Assembly (NCBI GenBank): GCA_016215645.1
Contig: JACRIX010000012.1
Location: forward strand, 1-41,493
Direction of reading: 5' to 3'
Length of the DNA: 41,493 nt
Source of the DNA: Rhodocyclales bacterium
GTDB taxonomy: Bacteria; Pseudomonadota; Gammaproteobacteria; Burkholderiales; Rhodocyclaceae
The notes under the pieces were generated by a model. That model did no database searches. It worked only from the letters and a program-made list of their open reading frames with translations, and had not been told where the DNA came from. The translations under genes were made by a program, and so were the position numbers. Of the stretch, positions 1 to 6,975 are shown in pieces. Each line of letters opens with the position of its first letter. Position 1 is the stretch's first letter.

Positions 1-1
1 G

Positions 2-871
2 AAGGCGATGAAGCAGGAACTCGAATGGGTGCGCAGCAACCCCAAGGCGCGCCAGGCCAAGAGCAAGGCCCGCCTGCAACGCTTCAACGAGATGTCGGAA
101 GTCGATTACCAGAAGCGCAACGAGACCCACGAACTCTTCATCCCCGTCGGCGAGCGCCTCGGCGACAAGGTCTTCGAGTTCAATGAAGTCAGCAAGGGCT
201 TCGGCGACCGCCTGCTGATCGACAAGCTCAGCTTCAGCGTACCGCCCGGGGCGATAGTGGGCATCATCGGCCCCAACGGCGCCGGCAAATCCACGCTGTT
301 CAAGATGCTCACCGGCCAGGACAAGCCTGACTCGGGCACGATCGACGTCGGCCCGACGGTGAAGATCTCCTATGTCGACCAGAGCCGCGACTGCCTGGAC
401 GGCAGCAAGACGGTATTCGACGAACTCGCCGGCGGCGCCGACATCATCACCATCGGCAAGCAGGAAATCGGCAGCCGCGCCTACATCGGCCGCTTCAATT
501 TCAAGGGCGGCGACCAGCAGAAGAACGTCGGCAACCTTTCCGGCGGCGAGCGCGGGCGCCTGCACCTGGCCAAGACGCTGATGACCGGCGGCAACGTGCT
601 GCTGCTTGACGAGCCCTCGAACGACCTCGACGTCGAGACCCTGCGCGCACTCGAAGACGCCCTGCTCGAATTCGCCGGCTGCGCCATGATCATCAGCCAT
701 GACAGATGGTTCCTCGACCGCATCTGCACCCACATCCTGGCGGCCGAAGGTGATTCGCAGTGGACGTTCTTCGCCGGCAACTACCAGGAGTACGAGGACG
801 ACAAGAAGAAACGCCTCGGCGAGGAAGGCGCCAAGCCCAAGCGCATCCGCTACAAGCCGATTTCGCGTTGA
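2..871 (+). CDS. ettA: Energy-dependent translational throttle protein EttA (ABC-F), 5' truncated by window
   Basis: ABC-F ATPases bind the ribosomal E site and gate the first elongation step according to the ATP/ADP ratio; they are soluble and have no membrane domain. The window holds only the C-terminal half. It begins in the inter-domain linker (KARQAKSKARL, the ribosome-contacting arm region) and continues into the complete second ATPase domain. That domain has Walker A GPNGAGKST near visible residue 92, the signature LSGGERGRLHLAK near 178, Walker B LLLDEPSNDLD and the H-loop IISHDRWFLDR. The ending KRIRYKPISR matches the typical EttA C-terminus as I remember it. The reading frame is open to base 2, so the true start lies left of the window. 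EttA is preferred over Uup or other ABC-F proteins because of the LGDKV and RFNFKG segments and the short C-terminus without a coiled-coil tail. Confidence 0.95.
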   Translation, partial: KAMKQELEWVRSNPKARQAKSKARLQRFNEMSEVDYQKRNETHELFIPVGERLGDKVFEFNEVSKGFGDRLLIDKLSFSVPPGAIVGIIGPNGAGKSTLFKMLTGQDKPDSGTIDVGPTVKISYVDQSRDCLDGSKTVFDELAGGADIITIGKQEIGSRAYIGRFNFKGGDQQKNVGNLSGGERGRLHLAKTLMTGGNVLLLDEPSNDLDVETLRALEDALLEFAGCAMIISHDRWFLDRICTHILAAEGDSQWTFFAGNYQEYEDDKKKRLGEEGAKPKRIRYKPISR

Positions 872-889
872 TGGCGCGCTGAGGGTTTC

Positions 890-1564
890 ATGAGCCGCCT
901 GAAGGTCGCCGCACTCGTGGTCGCGGCGCTGGTCGCCGTGCTGGCCGCGCCATTGCTGTTCCCGCCGAAGCAGGAGGCGCCGCCGCCGATCACCCATGGC
1001 ATGCCCTGGCAGATCGAGAACCCGGCGCCGGGGGCTTCGCGCGTGTTCGGGCTGCGCCTGGGCGGGACCAATCCCAGCAGCTTAGCCGAGGCCCGGCGCG
1101 CCTTCCCGGAGATCGCCAAATTCGCCCTGCTCTCGCCGACCGACAAGCCGCTGGCGCTCGAAGCCTATTTCGAAAGCGTGTCGATCGGCCCCTTGAGCGG
1201 CAAGCTGGTGCTGAGCATCGCCGCCACGCCCGCCGAGCTCGAAGCCATGCGCGAGAAGGCGGCGAAGACCGACCATCTCGAAACCGGCATCCGCAAGTTC
1301 GTCCTCAGCGAGGCCGACCGCCAGCGCGCGGAGAACATGCCGCTGGCGGGCATCGTCTTCATTCCCTCCGCCAGCCTCGATGAGGCCATCATCCTGCAGC
1401 GCTTCGGCGCGCCAGCCGAGCGCATCCGCCAGGGCGAGACCCTGGAGCACTTCCTCTATCCTGACAAGGGACTGGACCTGGTGCTCGACAGCAAGGGCAA
1501 GGAAGTGCTGCAATACGTCGCGCCGGCCGAATTCGCCAGGCTGCGCGCGCCGCTGGTCAGGTAA
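890..1564 (+). CDS. Membrane-anchored protein of unknown function
   Basis: A 224-residue protein whose family I do not recognise. Residues about 5-25 form a single hydrophobic signal or anchor segment (VAALVVAALVAVLAAPLLF) followed by a proline-rich stretch, so the rest is probably periplasmic. The soluble part is mixed alpha/beta. It contains a segment (GETLEHFLYPDKGLDLVLDSKGKEVLQ) that suggests a comparison of paired values or a lipocalin-like fold, but this is only an impression. The start ATG lies 18 nt after the ettA stop and has a GAGGG Shine-Dalgarno-like sequence 8 nt upstream, so it may be co-transcribed with ettA. Its stop codon TAA overlaps the first base of an extended dispersed-repeat copy that fills the gap to the next gene. 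Confidence 0.75.
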   Translation: MSRLKVAALVVAALVAVLAAPLLFPPKQEAPPPITHGMPWQIENPAPGASRVFGLRLGGTNPSSLAEARRAFPEIAKFALLSPTDKPLALEAYFESVSIGPLSGKLVLSIAATPAELEAMREKAAKTDHLETGIRKFVLSEADRQRAENMPLAGIVFIPSASLDEAIILQRFGAPAERIRQGETLEHFLYPDKGLDLVLDSKGKEVLQYVAPAEFARLRAPLVR

Positions 1565-1565
1565 G

Positions 1566-1588
1566 AGTCGGCGCTGGCGGGACGGCGA
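1566..1588 (+). repeat. Dispersed 9-N7-7 motif, copy A
   Basis: AGTCGGCGC, spacer TGGCGGG, ACGGCGA: a perfect match to the consensus in both halves. It lies immediately after the stop of the preceding gene and ends 2 nt before the GTG start of the yjbQ remnant, so it fills nearly all of the 26-nt gap. Confidence 0.7.
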
Positions 1589-1590
1589 CC

Positions 1591-1785
1591 GTGGCACATC
1601 AGGCGATCATCGACGTATCCACGCGTGGCCGCGGCACCCGGGAAATCACCGCCGAGGTGGCGCGCATCGTCGCCGCTTCGGGCATCGCCACGGGCGTGGC
1701 GCACGTCTTCAACCAGCACACCAGTCTCTGGGAACATCGCAGCGCCCCGCATGCGCGACGCGTGGTGGTGACGGTGACCGCTTAG
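1591..1785 (+). pseudogene. YjbQ/UPF0047 family remnant with internal deletion
   Basis: YjbQ-family proteins (UPF0047; some have thiamine-phosphate synthase activity) are normally about 135-140 residues. This open frame encodes only 64. Residues 1-45 match the family N-terminus, ending in the conserved NQHTS. Residues 46-64 (LWEHRSAPHARRVVV) match the extreme C-terminus, which normally follows a TWQGIYLWEHR segment. About 75 central residues, including the conserved Asn, Asp and His residues of the active site, are missing at the HTS/LWEHR junction, and the reading frame is retained across it. The GTG start lies 26 nt after the previous stop. It is most likely a dead gene, although a small stable protein cannot be excluded. 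An assembly error could also produce this, but nothing else in the sequence points to one. Confidence 0.75.
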
Positions 1786-1852
1786 GCACGCGATACCCCC
1801 GCCCGGTTGCAATGCAGCAACACGGCGATTCGATCTGGCCTATCATCGCCCC

Positions 1853-1874
1853 GGCCCGCCGCACGGCGCGGGCC
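1853..1874. promoter_or_regulatory. Inverted repeat upstream of the YeiH-like gene
   Basis: GGCCCGC and its exact complement GCGGGCC are separated by 8 nt, and the repeat ends 22 nt before the GTG start of the transporter. It could be a 5'-leader hairpin or an operator; no T-run follows, so it is not a convincing terminator. Confidence 0.35.
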
Positions 1875-1896
1875 TCGACAACGGGAGGGGGACAGC

Positions 1897-3582
1897 GTGA
1901 TCTACACCAAGAAATCACCAGCCTTGCTGATCATCGGCATCCTGATGCTGGCATGGGGCTGGCTCAACACAGGCAACGCGGTCGATGGCATGCAGAGCTG
2001 GCTGCTGCGCAGCGCCTATTCCGACCACCTCAAGGTCAAGGAGAAATTCGACGCCGAGCTCCGCGTGGCAACCGAGATTGCCAAGACCGATGGCAAGCCC
2101 GCGCCGCAGATGAGCATGCCGAAGTCGAAGTTCGACGCCGCCAAGGCCGGGCAGGCAAAACTTTCCTTCATCTTCGGCGGCGCCTTTGCCGTCTTCGGGC
2201 TGCTGGTTCTGGCCTGGAAGCCGAAGGAAGGCCACGCCGACTACTACCTTTCCGTCGTGCCGGGTTTCGCCTTCATGTTCACCATCGCCTGCGTGGTGCG
2301 CTGGTGGCTGGACCCGCTGTTCGCCAACTGGGGGCGCCTGGTCAAGGATTCCGGGGCACTGTCGTGGGACTTCGCCAAGATATTCAACCTCAACTACGTG
2401 GTGCTAGGCATCGTCATCGGCATCATCGTCGCAAACGTGGTGAAGATCCCGGCCTGGGCGGCCAGCGGCGTGCGCACCGCGCGACTCTTTCTCAAGACCG
2501 GCGTGATCCTGCTCGGCGCGCTCTACTCGGCCACCGAGCTGGCCCAGCTCGGCGCCCTGTCGGTGGTGATGATCGGCGTCTTCGTGCTCGGCTCGGTGGG
2601 CCTGGTGCTCTTTCTCGGCCGGCGCATGCAGGCGGGCAATTCGATGACCGGCATCCTTTCGGCCGGCGTCGGCGTCTGCGGCGTCTCGGCGGCCGTGGCC
2701 GCAGCGCCGGTGGTCCAGGCGCGCCCGGTCGACATCGCCTACACCATAGGCACCATCCTGATCTGGGGCGTCGGCTGCATGTTCCTCTTTCCCACCATCG
2801 GCCAGATGTTCGGCATGGGGCCGGTGCAGTTCGGCGCCTGGGCGGGCACCGGCATCCTCAATTCGGCGCAGGTGGCGGGCGCGGCGCTGGCCTACGATCC
2901 CACCGGCATCGAAACGCTGAAGGTCGCCGAGATCTTCAACATCACGCGCGTGCTGTTCCTGCCCATCATCGTCGTCTGGCTCGCCGCCTGGTACGTCAAG
3001 CACGAGGAAGGCGCGCAGAAGATGCCGCTGGGCGAAGTGCTGATCAGCAAGTTCCCGCTGTTCGTGATCGGCTTCCTGCTGATGTTCCTGCTCAGTTCGA
3101 CGGGCATCTTCACGCCGGCCGGCCACTATCAGGGCAAGTACTTCAGCAGCGAGCAAGTCAAGGAGGACAACCTGCTGCGGCCCAAGGAAGTGCGCGCGCT
3201 CGAAGGCGAACTACCCAAGGTGACCGACGTGGTGCAACTGCAGGCGGTGCGCGAACTGATCGAGAAGCGCAAGCTCTCCTCGCGCGCCCAGGACGACTCG
3301 CTCAAGTACGTGGCGCGGATCAAGGACCTCGATCCGCTGGCCAAGGCGGCGATCGAGAAGGCCAGCAAGGTGGCCTGGCACGACTCGAAGATCATCGGCG
3401 CCTTCCGCGACTGGCTGGCCTGGCTGTTCTCGATCGGTCTCACCGGCCTGGGCATGCAGATCACGGCCAAGACCATCAAGCAGGCCGGCGGCAAGCCGCT
3501 GATCATCGGTGGCATCGTCGGCACCATCAAGGCCGTCGGCTCGCTGATCGTGGTGCTGCTGTTTGTCCGCGAATTCATTTAA
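1897..3582 (+). CDS. YeiH/UPF0324-type putative sulfate exporter family transporter
   Basis: An integral inner-membrane protein of 561 residues with about ten or more hydrophobic segments. Near residues 250-275 it carries the family hallmark SAGVGVCGVSAAVAAAPVV (Cons_hypoth698/UPF0324, E. coli YeiH). The family is annotated as putative sulfate or anion exporters; substrate evidence is thin. It is longer than the usual ~350 residues because of an N-terminal hairpin extension and a large polar insertion (about residues 415-515, charged, helical) before the last two membrane segments. The GTG start at 1897 is chosen because GGGAGGGGGAC precedes it at good spacing and the protein then opens IYTKKSPALLIIGIL. 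The same frame is open further upstream, but that part looks non-coding. It is followed 11 nt later by a tiny membrane gene with which it is probably co-translated. Confidence 0.85.
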   Translation: MIYTKKSPALLIIGILMLAWGWLNTGNAVDGMQSWLLRSAYSDHLKVKEKFDAELRVATEIAKTDGKPAPQMSMPKSKFDAAKAGQAKLSFIFGGAFAVFGLLVLAWKPKEGHADYYLSVVPGFAFMFTIACVVRWWLDPLFANWGRLVKDSGALSWDFAKIFNLNYVVLGIVIGIIVANVVKIPAWAASGVRTARLFLKTGVILLGALYSATELAQLGALSVVMIGVFVLGSVGLVLFLGRRMQAGNSMTGILSAGVGVCGVSAAVAAAPVVQARPVDIAYTIGTILIWGVGCMFLFPTIGQMFGMGPVQFGAWAGTGILNSAQVAGAALAYDPTGIETLKVAEIFNITRVLFLPIIVVWLAAWYVKHEEGAQKMPLGEVLISKFPLFVIGFLLMFLLSSTGIFTPAGHYQGKYFSSEQVKEDNLLRPKEVRALEGELPKVTDVVQLQAVRELIEKRKLSSRAQDDSLKYVARIKDLDPLAKAAIEKASKVAWHDSKIIGAFRDWLAWLFSIGLTGLGMQITAKTIKQAGGKPLIIGGIVGTIKAVGSLIVVLLFVREFI

Positions 3583-3593
3583 GGAGAGTCATC

Positions 3594-3725
3594 ATGGAAG
3601 AACAGAAATTCGAACGCGGCACGCAGATCACCATCTTTCGCAGCGACCGCATGGAAGACATCTCGGCACTCGTGCTCGCCTTCTTCATCGCGATGGGCAT
3701 CCTGTTCGTGATCGGCAACAGGTAG
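3594..3725 (+). CDS. Small single-pass membrane protein linked to the YeiH-like transporter
   Basis: A 43-residue protein beginning MEEQKFERGTQ and ending in one hydrophobic segment (ALVLAFFIAMGILFVIGNR), so it is probably a single-pass inner-membrane protein with the N-terminus in the cytoplasm. A strong Shine-Dalgarno sequence, AAGGAGAG, lies 5 nt upstream of the ATG and just behind the transporter stop codon, which argues that it is a real translated gene. Its tight linkage suggests an accessory subunit or stabiliser of the transporter; this is inference from position. I do not recognise the family. Genes this small are often missed by automatic annotation. Confidence 0.75.
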   Translation: MEEQKFERGTQITIFRSDRMEDISALVLAFFIAMGILFVIGNR

Positions 3726-3742
3726 ACCCTTCCACCGACCCC

Positions 3743-3785
3743 GCCCCGTCCCCGGACGGGGCTATGTCCGCCGGAAAAGGCGGAC
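3743..3785 (+). promoter_or_regulatory. Two tandem perfect stem-loops between the small membrane gene and uspA
   Basis: Stem-loop 1 (3743-3762) pairs GCCCCGTCC with GGACGGGGC around two C residues. Stem-loop 2 (3766-3785) pairs GTCCGCC with GGCGGAC around the loop GGAAAA. The second hairpin ends 13 nt before the uspA ATG and just ahead of its AGAGG ribosome-binding site. There is no T-run, so a plain intrinsic terminator is not obvious. Possible roles are partial terminator for the transporter unit, mRNA end-protection, or a 5'-leader control element for uspA. Confidence 0.5.
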
Positions 3786-3798
3786 GGTATCCAGAGGC

Positions 3799-4257
3799 AT
3801 GTTCCCACCCAAGACACTGCTGCTTGCCCACCACGGCACCGCCGGCGCGCTGCGCGCCGAGGCGCTGGCCTTCGCCATCGCCGTACCGGGCGCGACGAAC
3901 ATCGTCCACGCCCTGGTCGTTCCCGACTTCTGGGACGGCATGCAGGGCGACGACTGGCTCAACAATGCCAGCACCCGCGACACCTTCGCCCGGCACCTGG
4001 AAGGCCAGATCGAGGCCGAGAACGCGCAACAGATCGCGGCCCTGCGCGAGCATTGCGAGGCGCGCGGGCTGGCCTGCCGTTCGCAGGTCGCCGTCGGCGA
4101 TCCCGCCGAATGCCTGCTGGAAATGGCGCGCGACTCGGGCGCCGACCTCGTCGTCATCGGTCCGCCGCGAAAAAAGGGCGAACCCGGCTACCGCTCGCGC
4201 ATGAACCTGGAAACCCTGGCCCGGGGACTCGCCTGCCCCCTGCTGATGGCCCGTTGA
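3799..4257 (+). CDS. Universal stress protein (UspA family)
   Basis: A 152-residue cytoplasmic protein with the UspA alpha/beta fold: a first strand PKTLLLAHHGT, a long helix, and the C-terminal strand-helix pattern GADLVVIGPP followed by LARGLACPLLMAR. Family members bind ATP or act as stress-tolerance factors. Here the nucleotide-binding G-x2-G-x9-G(S/T) motif is incomplete (GPPRKKGEPGYRSRMN), so ATP binding is uncertain. The start ATG has AGAGG 2 nt upstream and lies directly behind two hairpins. The next gene starts 9 nt after the stop, so the two are probably co-transcribed. Confidence 0.85.
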   Translation: MFPPKTLLLAHHGTAGALRAEALAFAIAVPGATNIVHALVVPDFWDGMQGDDWLNNASTRDTFARHLEGQIEAENAQQIAALREHCEARGLACRSQVAVGDPAECLLEMARDSGADLVVIGPPRKKGEPGYRSRMNLETLARGLACPLLMAR

Positions 4258-4265
4258 AGGGCACG

Positions 4266-4868
4266 ATGGAAGCAGCCGACGAGAACGCCGATTCGGCATG
4301 GGCGAGCGTCGACCTCGCCGTCGCGCCGCAAACCGTGTCGGCGCTGCTGGACGACCCCATCCTGCTGCTCCGCCTCAACCCCTGCCTCGAATTCCGCTGC
4401 CTCGAGCGCCTGCCCGACGGCGGCCTGAAATTCGACGCGCACAACGAATCCAATGCTTGCCGCCTCGAAACGGATGTCCGGGTGCTGCGCGATCCGGGCG
4501 GCGCCGAACTCACCCTGCTCTATTCACGGGGCATCAAGCGCGCGACCCGCCTGCGCCTGGAGCCAGTGCCGGCAGGAACGCGCCTGAGCATCACCGAGTC
4601 CTACGCCACGCCCGATGCGCAGGATGCCGCGCACGGTCTGGCCGCGGTCGATCGCAGCCTGGTCCCGTGGACCGCGGCGCTGCGCCGCCACCTCGAACGC
4701 AGCGCGCGCCATGGCTGGATCCCCGGTTACCGCTGGTGGTCCACACGATTCTGGCCCTCGATGACGCCCGGACAGCGTCGCGTGACCTGGCTCATCACCT
4801 GGACCACGGCAGTCGAGTTCCTCGTCTTCCTGGCCGTGCTCGCGGTGTACGTTTCGACAGGGATGTGA
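4266..4868 (+). CDS. SRPBCC-like protein with a C-terminal membrane anchor
   Basis: A 200-residue protein. Residues 10-115 look like a START/SRPBCC polyketide-cyclase-type fold: an N-terminal strand ASVDLAVAPQTVSALLDDP, a helix, then alternating strands with GGLKFDAHN, AELTLLYSR and TRLSITESY. This assignment rests on pattern only. Residues about 160-200 are Trp/Arg-rich (YRWWSTRFWPSM) and end in a hydrophobic segment, TTAVEFLVFLAVLAVYVS, indicating a C-terminal anchor with the bulk in the cytoplasm. It starts 9 nt after the uspA stop and probably shares that transcript. No catalytic residues can be named. Confidence 0.7.
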   Translation: MEAADENADSAWASVDLAVAPQTVSALLDDPILLLRLNPCLEFRCLERLPDGGLKFDAHNESNACRLETDVRVLRDPGGAELTLLYSRGIKRATRLRLEPVPAGTRLSITESYATPDAQDAAHGLAAVDRSLVPWTAALRRHLERSARHGWIPGYRWWSTRFWPSMTPGQRRVTWLITWTTAVEFLVFLAVLAVYVSTGM

Positions 4869-4875
4869 TCGCGCC

Positions 4876-4890
4876 GCCTGAACTTCAGGC
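4876..4890. terminator. Short palindrome between convergent genes
   Basis: GCCTGAA-C-TTCAGGC overlaps the stop codon region of the leftward Rieske gene and lies just after the stop of the rightward gene. It could be a weak bidirectional terminator; there is no T-run. Confidence 0.3.
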
Positions 4891-5430
4891 TTCGCCGATC
4901 ACCAGCCGGCTCTCGCGCTCGAAGCGGTACTCCGGAATCACCAGGTTGGCCGGCGCCGGCCCGCTGCGAAATACGCGCCCGGCGAGGTCGAACTTCGAGG
5001 TGTGACAGGGGCAGAGGAACTCGCTGCGACCGCCCGCCCCGCTCTTCAATTGCGGCGGGCATCCCTGGTGGGTGCATTGGCCGACGGCGACGAAAACCTC
5101 CGGCCGCAGGGAACGATGCGGGTTGCGACAGGCGTCGGGCTGCAAGGATGCCAGCGACTGCGGATCGGTCAGTTCGCTCTCGTAACCGGCCAGCGCCGCG
5201 ATCTCGTCGGCGCTGCGACGCAGGATCCACACCGCGCGCCCCTTCCACTCGATGGCCAGCAGCTTGCCGGGTACCAGTCCGGCAATGTCAACGGGCAGCG
5301 GGCTGCCGGCCGGCGGCTGCGGCCGGGTCACGACATAGCGCGCCACGCCGAGCGCGGCGCCCAGCGCAACGAGCCCGCCGGCCAGATAGAGACGCCGGCG
5401 TCCCCCGGCGGAACCGCGATCATTGCCCAT
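4885..5430 (-). CDS. Membrane-anchored Rieske [2Fe-2S] protein (PetA-like), orphan
   Basis: A 181-residue protein with an N-terminal membrane anchor (residues about 13-35, RRRLYLAGGLVALGAALGVA), then a Rieske domain. The cluster ligands are clear: C119-T-H121-Q-G-C124 and C140-P-C142-H143, with two Cys and two His as ligands and C124/C142 as the disulfide pair. The segment CPCHTSKFDLAGRVF is typical of the ubiquinol-cytochrome c reductase iron-sulfur subunit, with T replacing the usual G after the second His. No cytochrome b or c1 gene lies beside it, so it is an orphan copy whose partner is unknown (an alternative bc complex, an oxidase, or a separate electron carrier). It diverges from the coiled-coil gene across a 160-nt spacer that presumably holds both promoters. 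Confidence 0.9.
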   Translation of the reverse strand: MGNDRGSAGGRRRLYLAGGLVALGAALGVARYVVTRPQPPAGSPLPVDIAGLVPGKLLAIEWKGRAVWILRRSADEIAALAGYESELTDPQSLASLQPDACRNPHRSLRPEVFVAVGQCTHQGCPPQLKSGAGGRSEFLCPCHTSKFDLAGRVFRSGPAPANLVIPEYRFERESRLVIGEA

Positions 5431-5543
5431 GAGTTGCCCCGCGATGCTGATTCATGGGCAGGATACCGCGTACGCCAGCCCCGGCGGCACCCCGCCGATA
5501 AGCCGGTTTTGCGCGGCTTCCGGGTGGCTATTCCGCGCTAGCC

Positions 5544-5569
5544 GCAAGCCGGCGCTGCTGTAGGCTTGC
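5544..5569. promoter_or_regulatory. Inverted repeat upstream of the coiled-coil gene
   Basis: GCAAGCC and GGCTTGC, perfect 7-bp arms separated by 12 nt, lie 22 nt before the preferred start codon in the spacer between two divergent genes. It is a candidate operator or leader hairpin; no known binding-site family is recognised. Confidence 0.3.
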
Positions 5570-5591
5570 CGCAATCATGGGAAGTCATCTG

Positions 5592-6587
5592 ATGCAAGTG
5601 CTGGCCAATGCCAGGGAGGGGCACCGCGACACCGTGCCCGATGCCGGCGACCACGGTGATCGGCTGCTCGCCGAGCGCACCGCAGAGGCCGACGCCCTGG
5701 CCCACGCCGGCGCCGACGACCGGGCCGGTGCCCAGGCGCGGCATCGCGAGGCCGTCGCCATCGAGCACACGGCCGCCTTGGAAAGGCGCCGCCAGGCCGA
5801 GGAAATCGCCGCCGCGCAGGCGCGGCAGCGGGCCGCAGCCGATGCAGCGGCCGAGGAAGCCATGGTCAGGCAGGCCCATGCCGAGCGCATGGCCGAACTG
5901 GCCTTGCGTGCCCGCATCGACGAAGAGGAGCAGGCGAAGATCAATGCCCAGCGCCGCGAATTCGCCGCCGCCGAACTGGCCAAGGCGACGCGCGAACGCG
6001 CCCGGCGCGAGGAGGAACTGGCGCGGCTGGCAGCGGAGCGCCTGGCCGCCGAGCGCCATGCCGCGGAACTGGCGGCGGAAACCGCGCGCGCCGCACAGGT
6101 CGCCGAGGCGGCCGCCCTGGCGACCCGGGCCGCCGAACAGGAAACCGCGCGCGAATTGCGCCGCCGCGCCGAACAGGAAGCGGCTGCAAGCCACGCGACA
6201 GCGGCACGGCACGAGGCGGAGGCCGACGCCGCGCAAGCGCGCAAGGATCGACTGGCCGCGGACGAGGAACTCGCCCGGATGCGGGCCACCTCCGGGCGCC
6301 AGGTCCCGGGTGGCAGCACCCGCCCGGGCCGCGATCCCGATTCACGGCCCGCACCCGCGGGCCGGCCACGCCCGGCATCCCGCCTCTACCCCGTGCTGCT
6401 GGCCGCCGTGCTTGGTCTCGGCGGCGGCGCCTGGCTGGCCACATCGGGCGCGCTCGACCGCCTGGCCGAGGGTGTCGGCCGGGACAAGGCGGCGATCAAC
6501 CCGCTGCGCCTGGATGCCAGCACCGAGCGCATGGCCGAGCGCATTTCGCGCGCCGAAGCGCTGGAAGCGACCCGCAGCCGGCGCTAG
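5592..6587 (+). CDS. Ala/Glu/Arg-rich coiled-coil protein with one membrane segment
   Basis: About 331 residues. Residues roughly 30-240 are an almost unbroken Ala/Glu/Arg helix with heptad-like spacing (ERRRQAEEIAAAQARQ, AKATRERARREEELARLAAERL), a long coiled coil. Then come a Pro/Arg-rich hinge, a single hydrophobic segment (RLYPVLLAAVLGLGGGAWLAT) and a short tail. The layout recalls TolA- or IncA-like spacer proteins but no family is recognised. The start at 5592 is preferred over an in-frame ATG at 5577 because GGGAAG sits 7 nt upstream of it. Opposite-strand frames are also open here, which is expected from the repetitive GC-rich codons. The membrane segment lies near the C-terminus, so the coil is most likely cytoplasmic. 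Confidence 0.7.
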   Translation: MQVLANAREGHRDTVPDAGDHGDRLLAERTAEADALAHAGADDRAGAQARHREAVAIEHTAALERRRQAEEIAAAQARQRAAADAAAEEAMVRQAHAERMAELALRARIDEEEQAKINAQRREFAAAELAKATRERARREEELARLAAERLAAERHAAELAAETARAAQVAEAAALATRAAEQETARELRRRAEQEAAASHATAARHEAEADAAQARKDRLAADEELARMRATSGRQVPGGSTRPGRDPDSRPAPAGRPRPASRLYPVLLAAVLGLGGGAWLATSGALDRLAEGVGRDKAAINPLRLDASTERMAERISRAEALEATRSRR

Positions 6588-6589
6588 CG

Positions 6590-6955
6590 TTACTCGACCA
6601 CGGTGACGTGGCCGACGAACATGACGCTGGGAAAACTGCGCATCAGCAGCTTGCTGTAGAAATCCGTCATCACCGAACCGGCTTCATAGCGGATGCGGCT
6701 GCCCACCTTGAGCGCCACCTTCGGCGCCGCGATCCATTCCCGGCCGCCGTCCTCGCGGGCCACTTCGATGTAGGTGAATTCGTTGGCATCGATGCTGGAC
6801 AGCACCCTGCCCTGGTTCGGCAGATCCTCCGGCGTCGACGGCCTGTCCGGCATCAGCAGCTCGCGCGCCTGCGCCGGCGAGGGATGGCCGGGCGGCGGCG
6901 AGGCGAGGGCGGTGCAGCTTGCGAGGGTGGCGAAGAGGGCTATCCAGGGTTTCAT
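6590..6955 (-). CDS. Small exported protein, NrfJ-like
   Basis: A 121-residue protein with a clear signal peptide (MKPWIALFATLASCTALAS, cleavage near residue 19). The mature part has the pattern GRVLSSIDANEFTYIEV, EWIAAP, VGSRIRYE, MTDFYSKLLMRSFPSVMFVG. This resembles the NrfJ-related or OB-like small periplasmic proteins found in proteobacteria; the match is from memory and the function is unknown. The start at 6955 is chosen because the signal peptide begins there; an upstream in-frame ATG would place a charged extension before it. It lies 20 nt downstream of a lipoprotein gene on the same strand and is probably co-transcribed with it. It converges tail-to-tail with the coiled-coil gene, with only 2 nt between stops. 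Confidence 0.7.
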   Translation of the reverse strand: MKPWIALFATLASCTALASPPPGHPSPAQARELLMPDRPSTPEDLPNQGRVLSSIDANEFTYIEVAREDGGREWIAAPKVALKVGSRIRYEAGSVMTDFYSKLLMRSFPSVMFVGHVTVVE

Positions 6956-6975
6956 GGTCGGTTCCAAAAAACGGC

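Noticed and set aside
1380..3725. A 781-codon frame overlapping the YeiH-like gene
   Set aside because: It is a low-complexity Arg/Gly shadow; only its last 43 codons, with their own ribosome-binding site, are a real gene.
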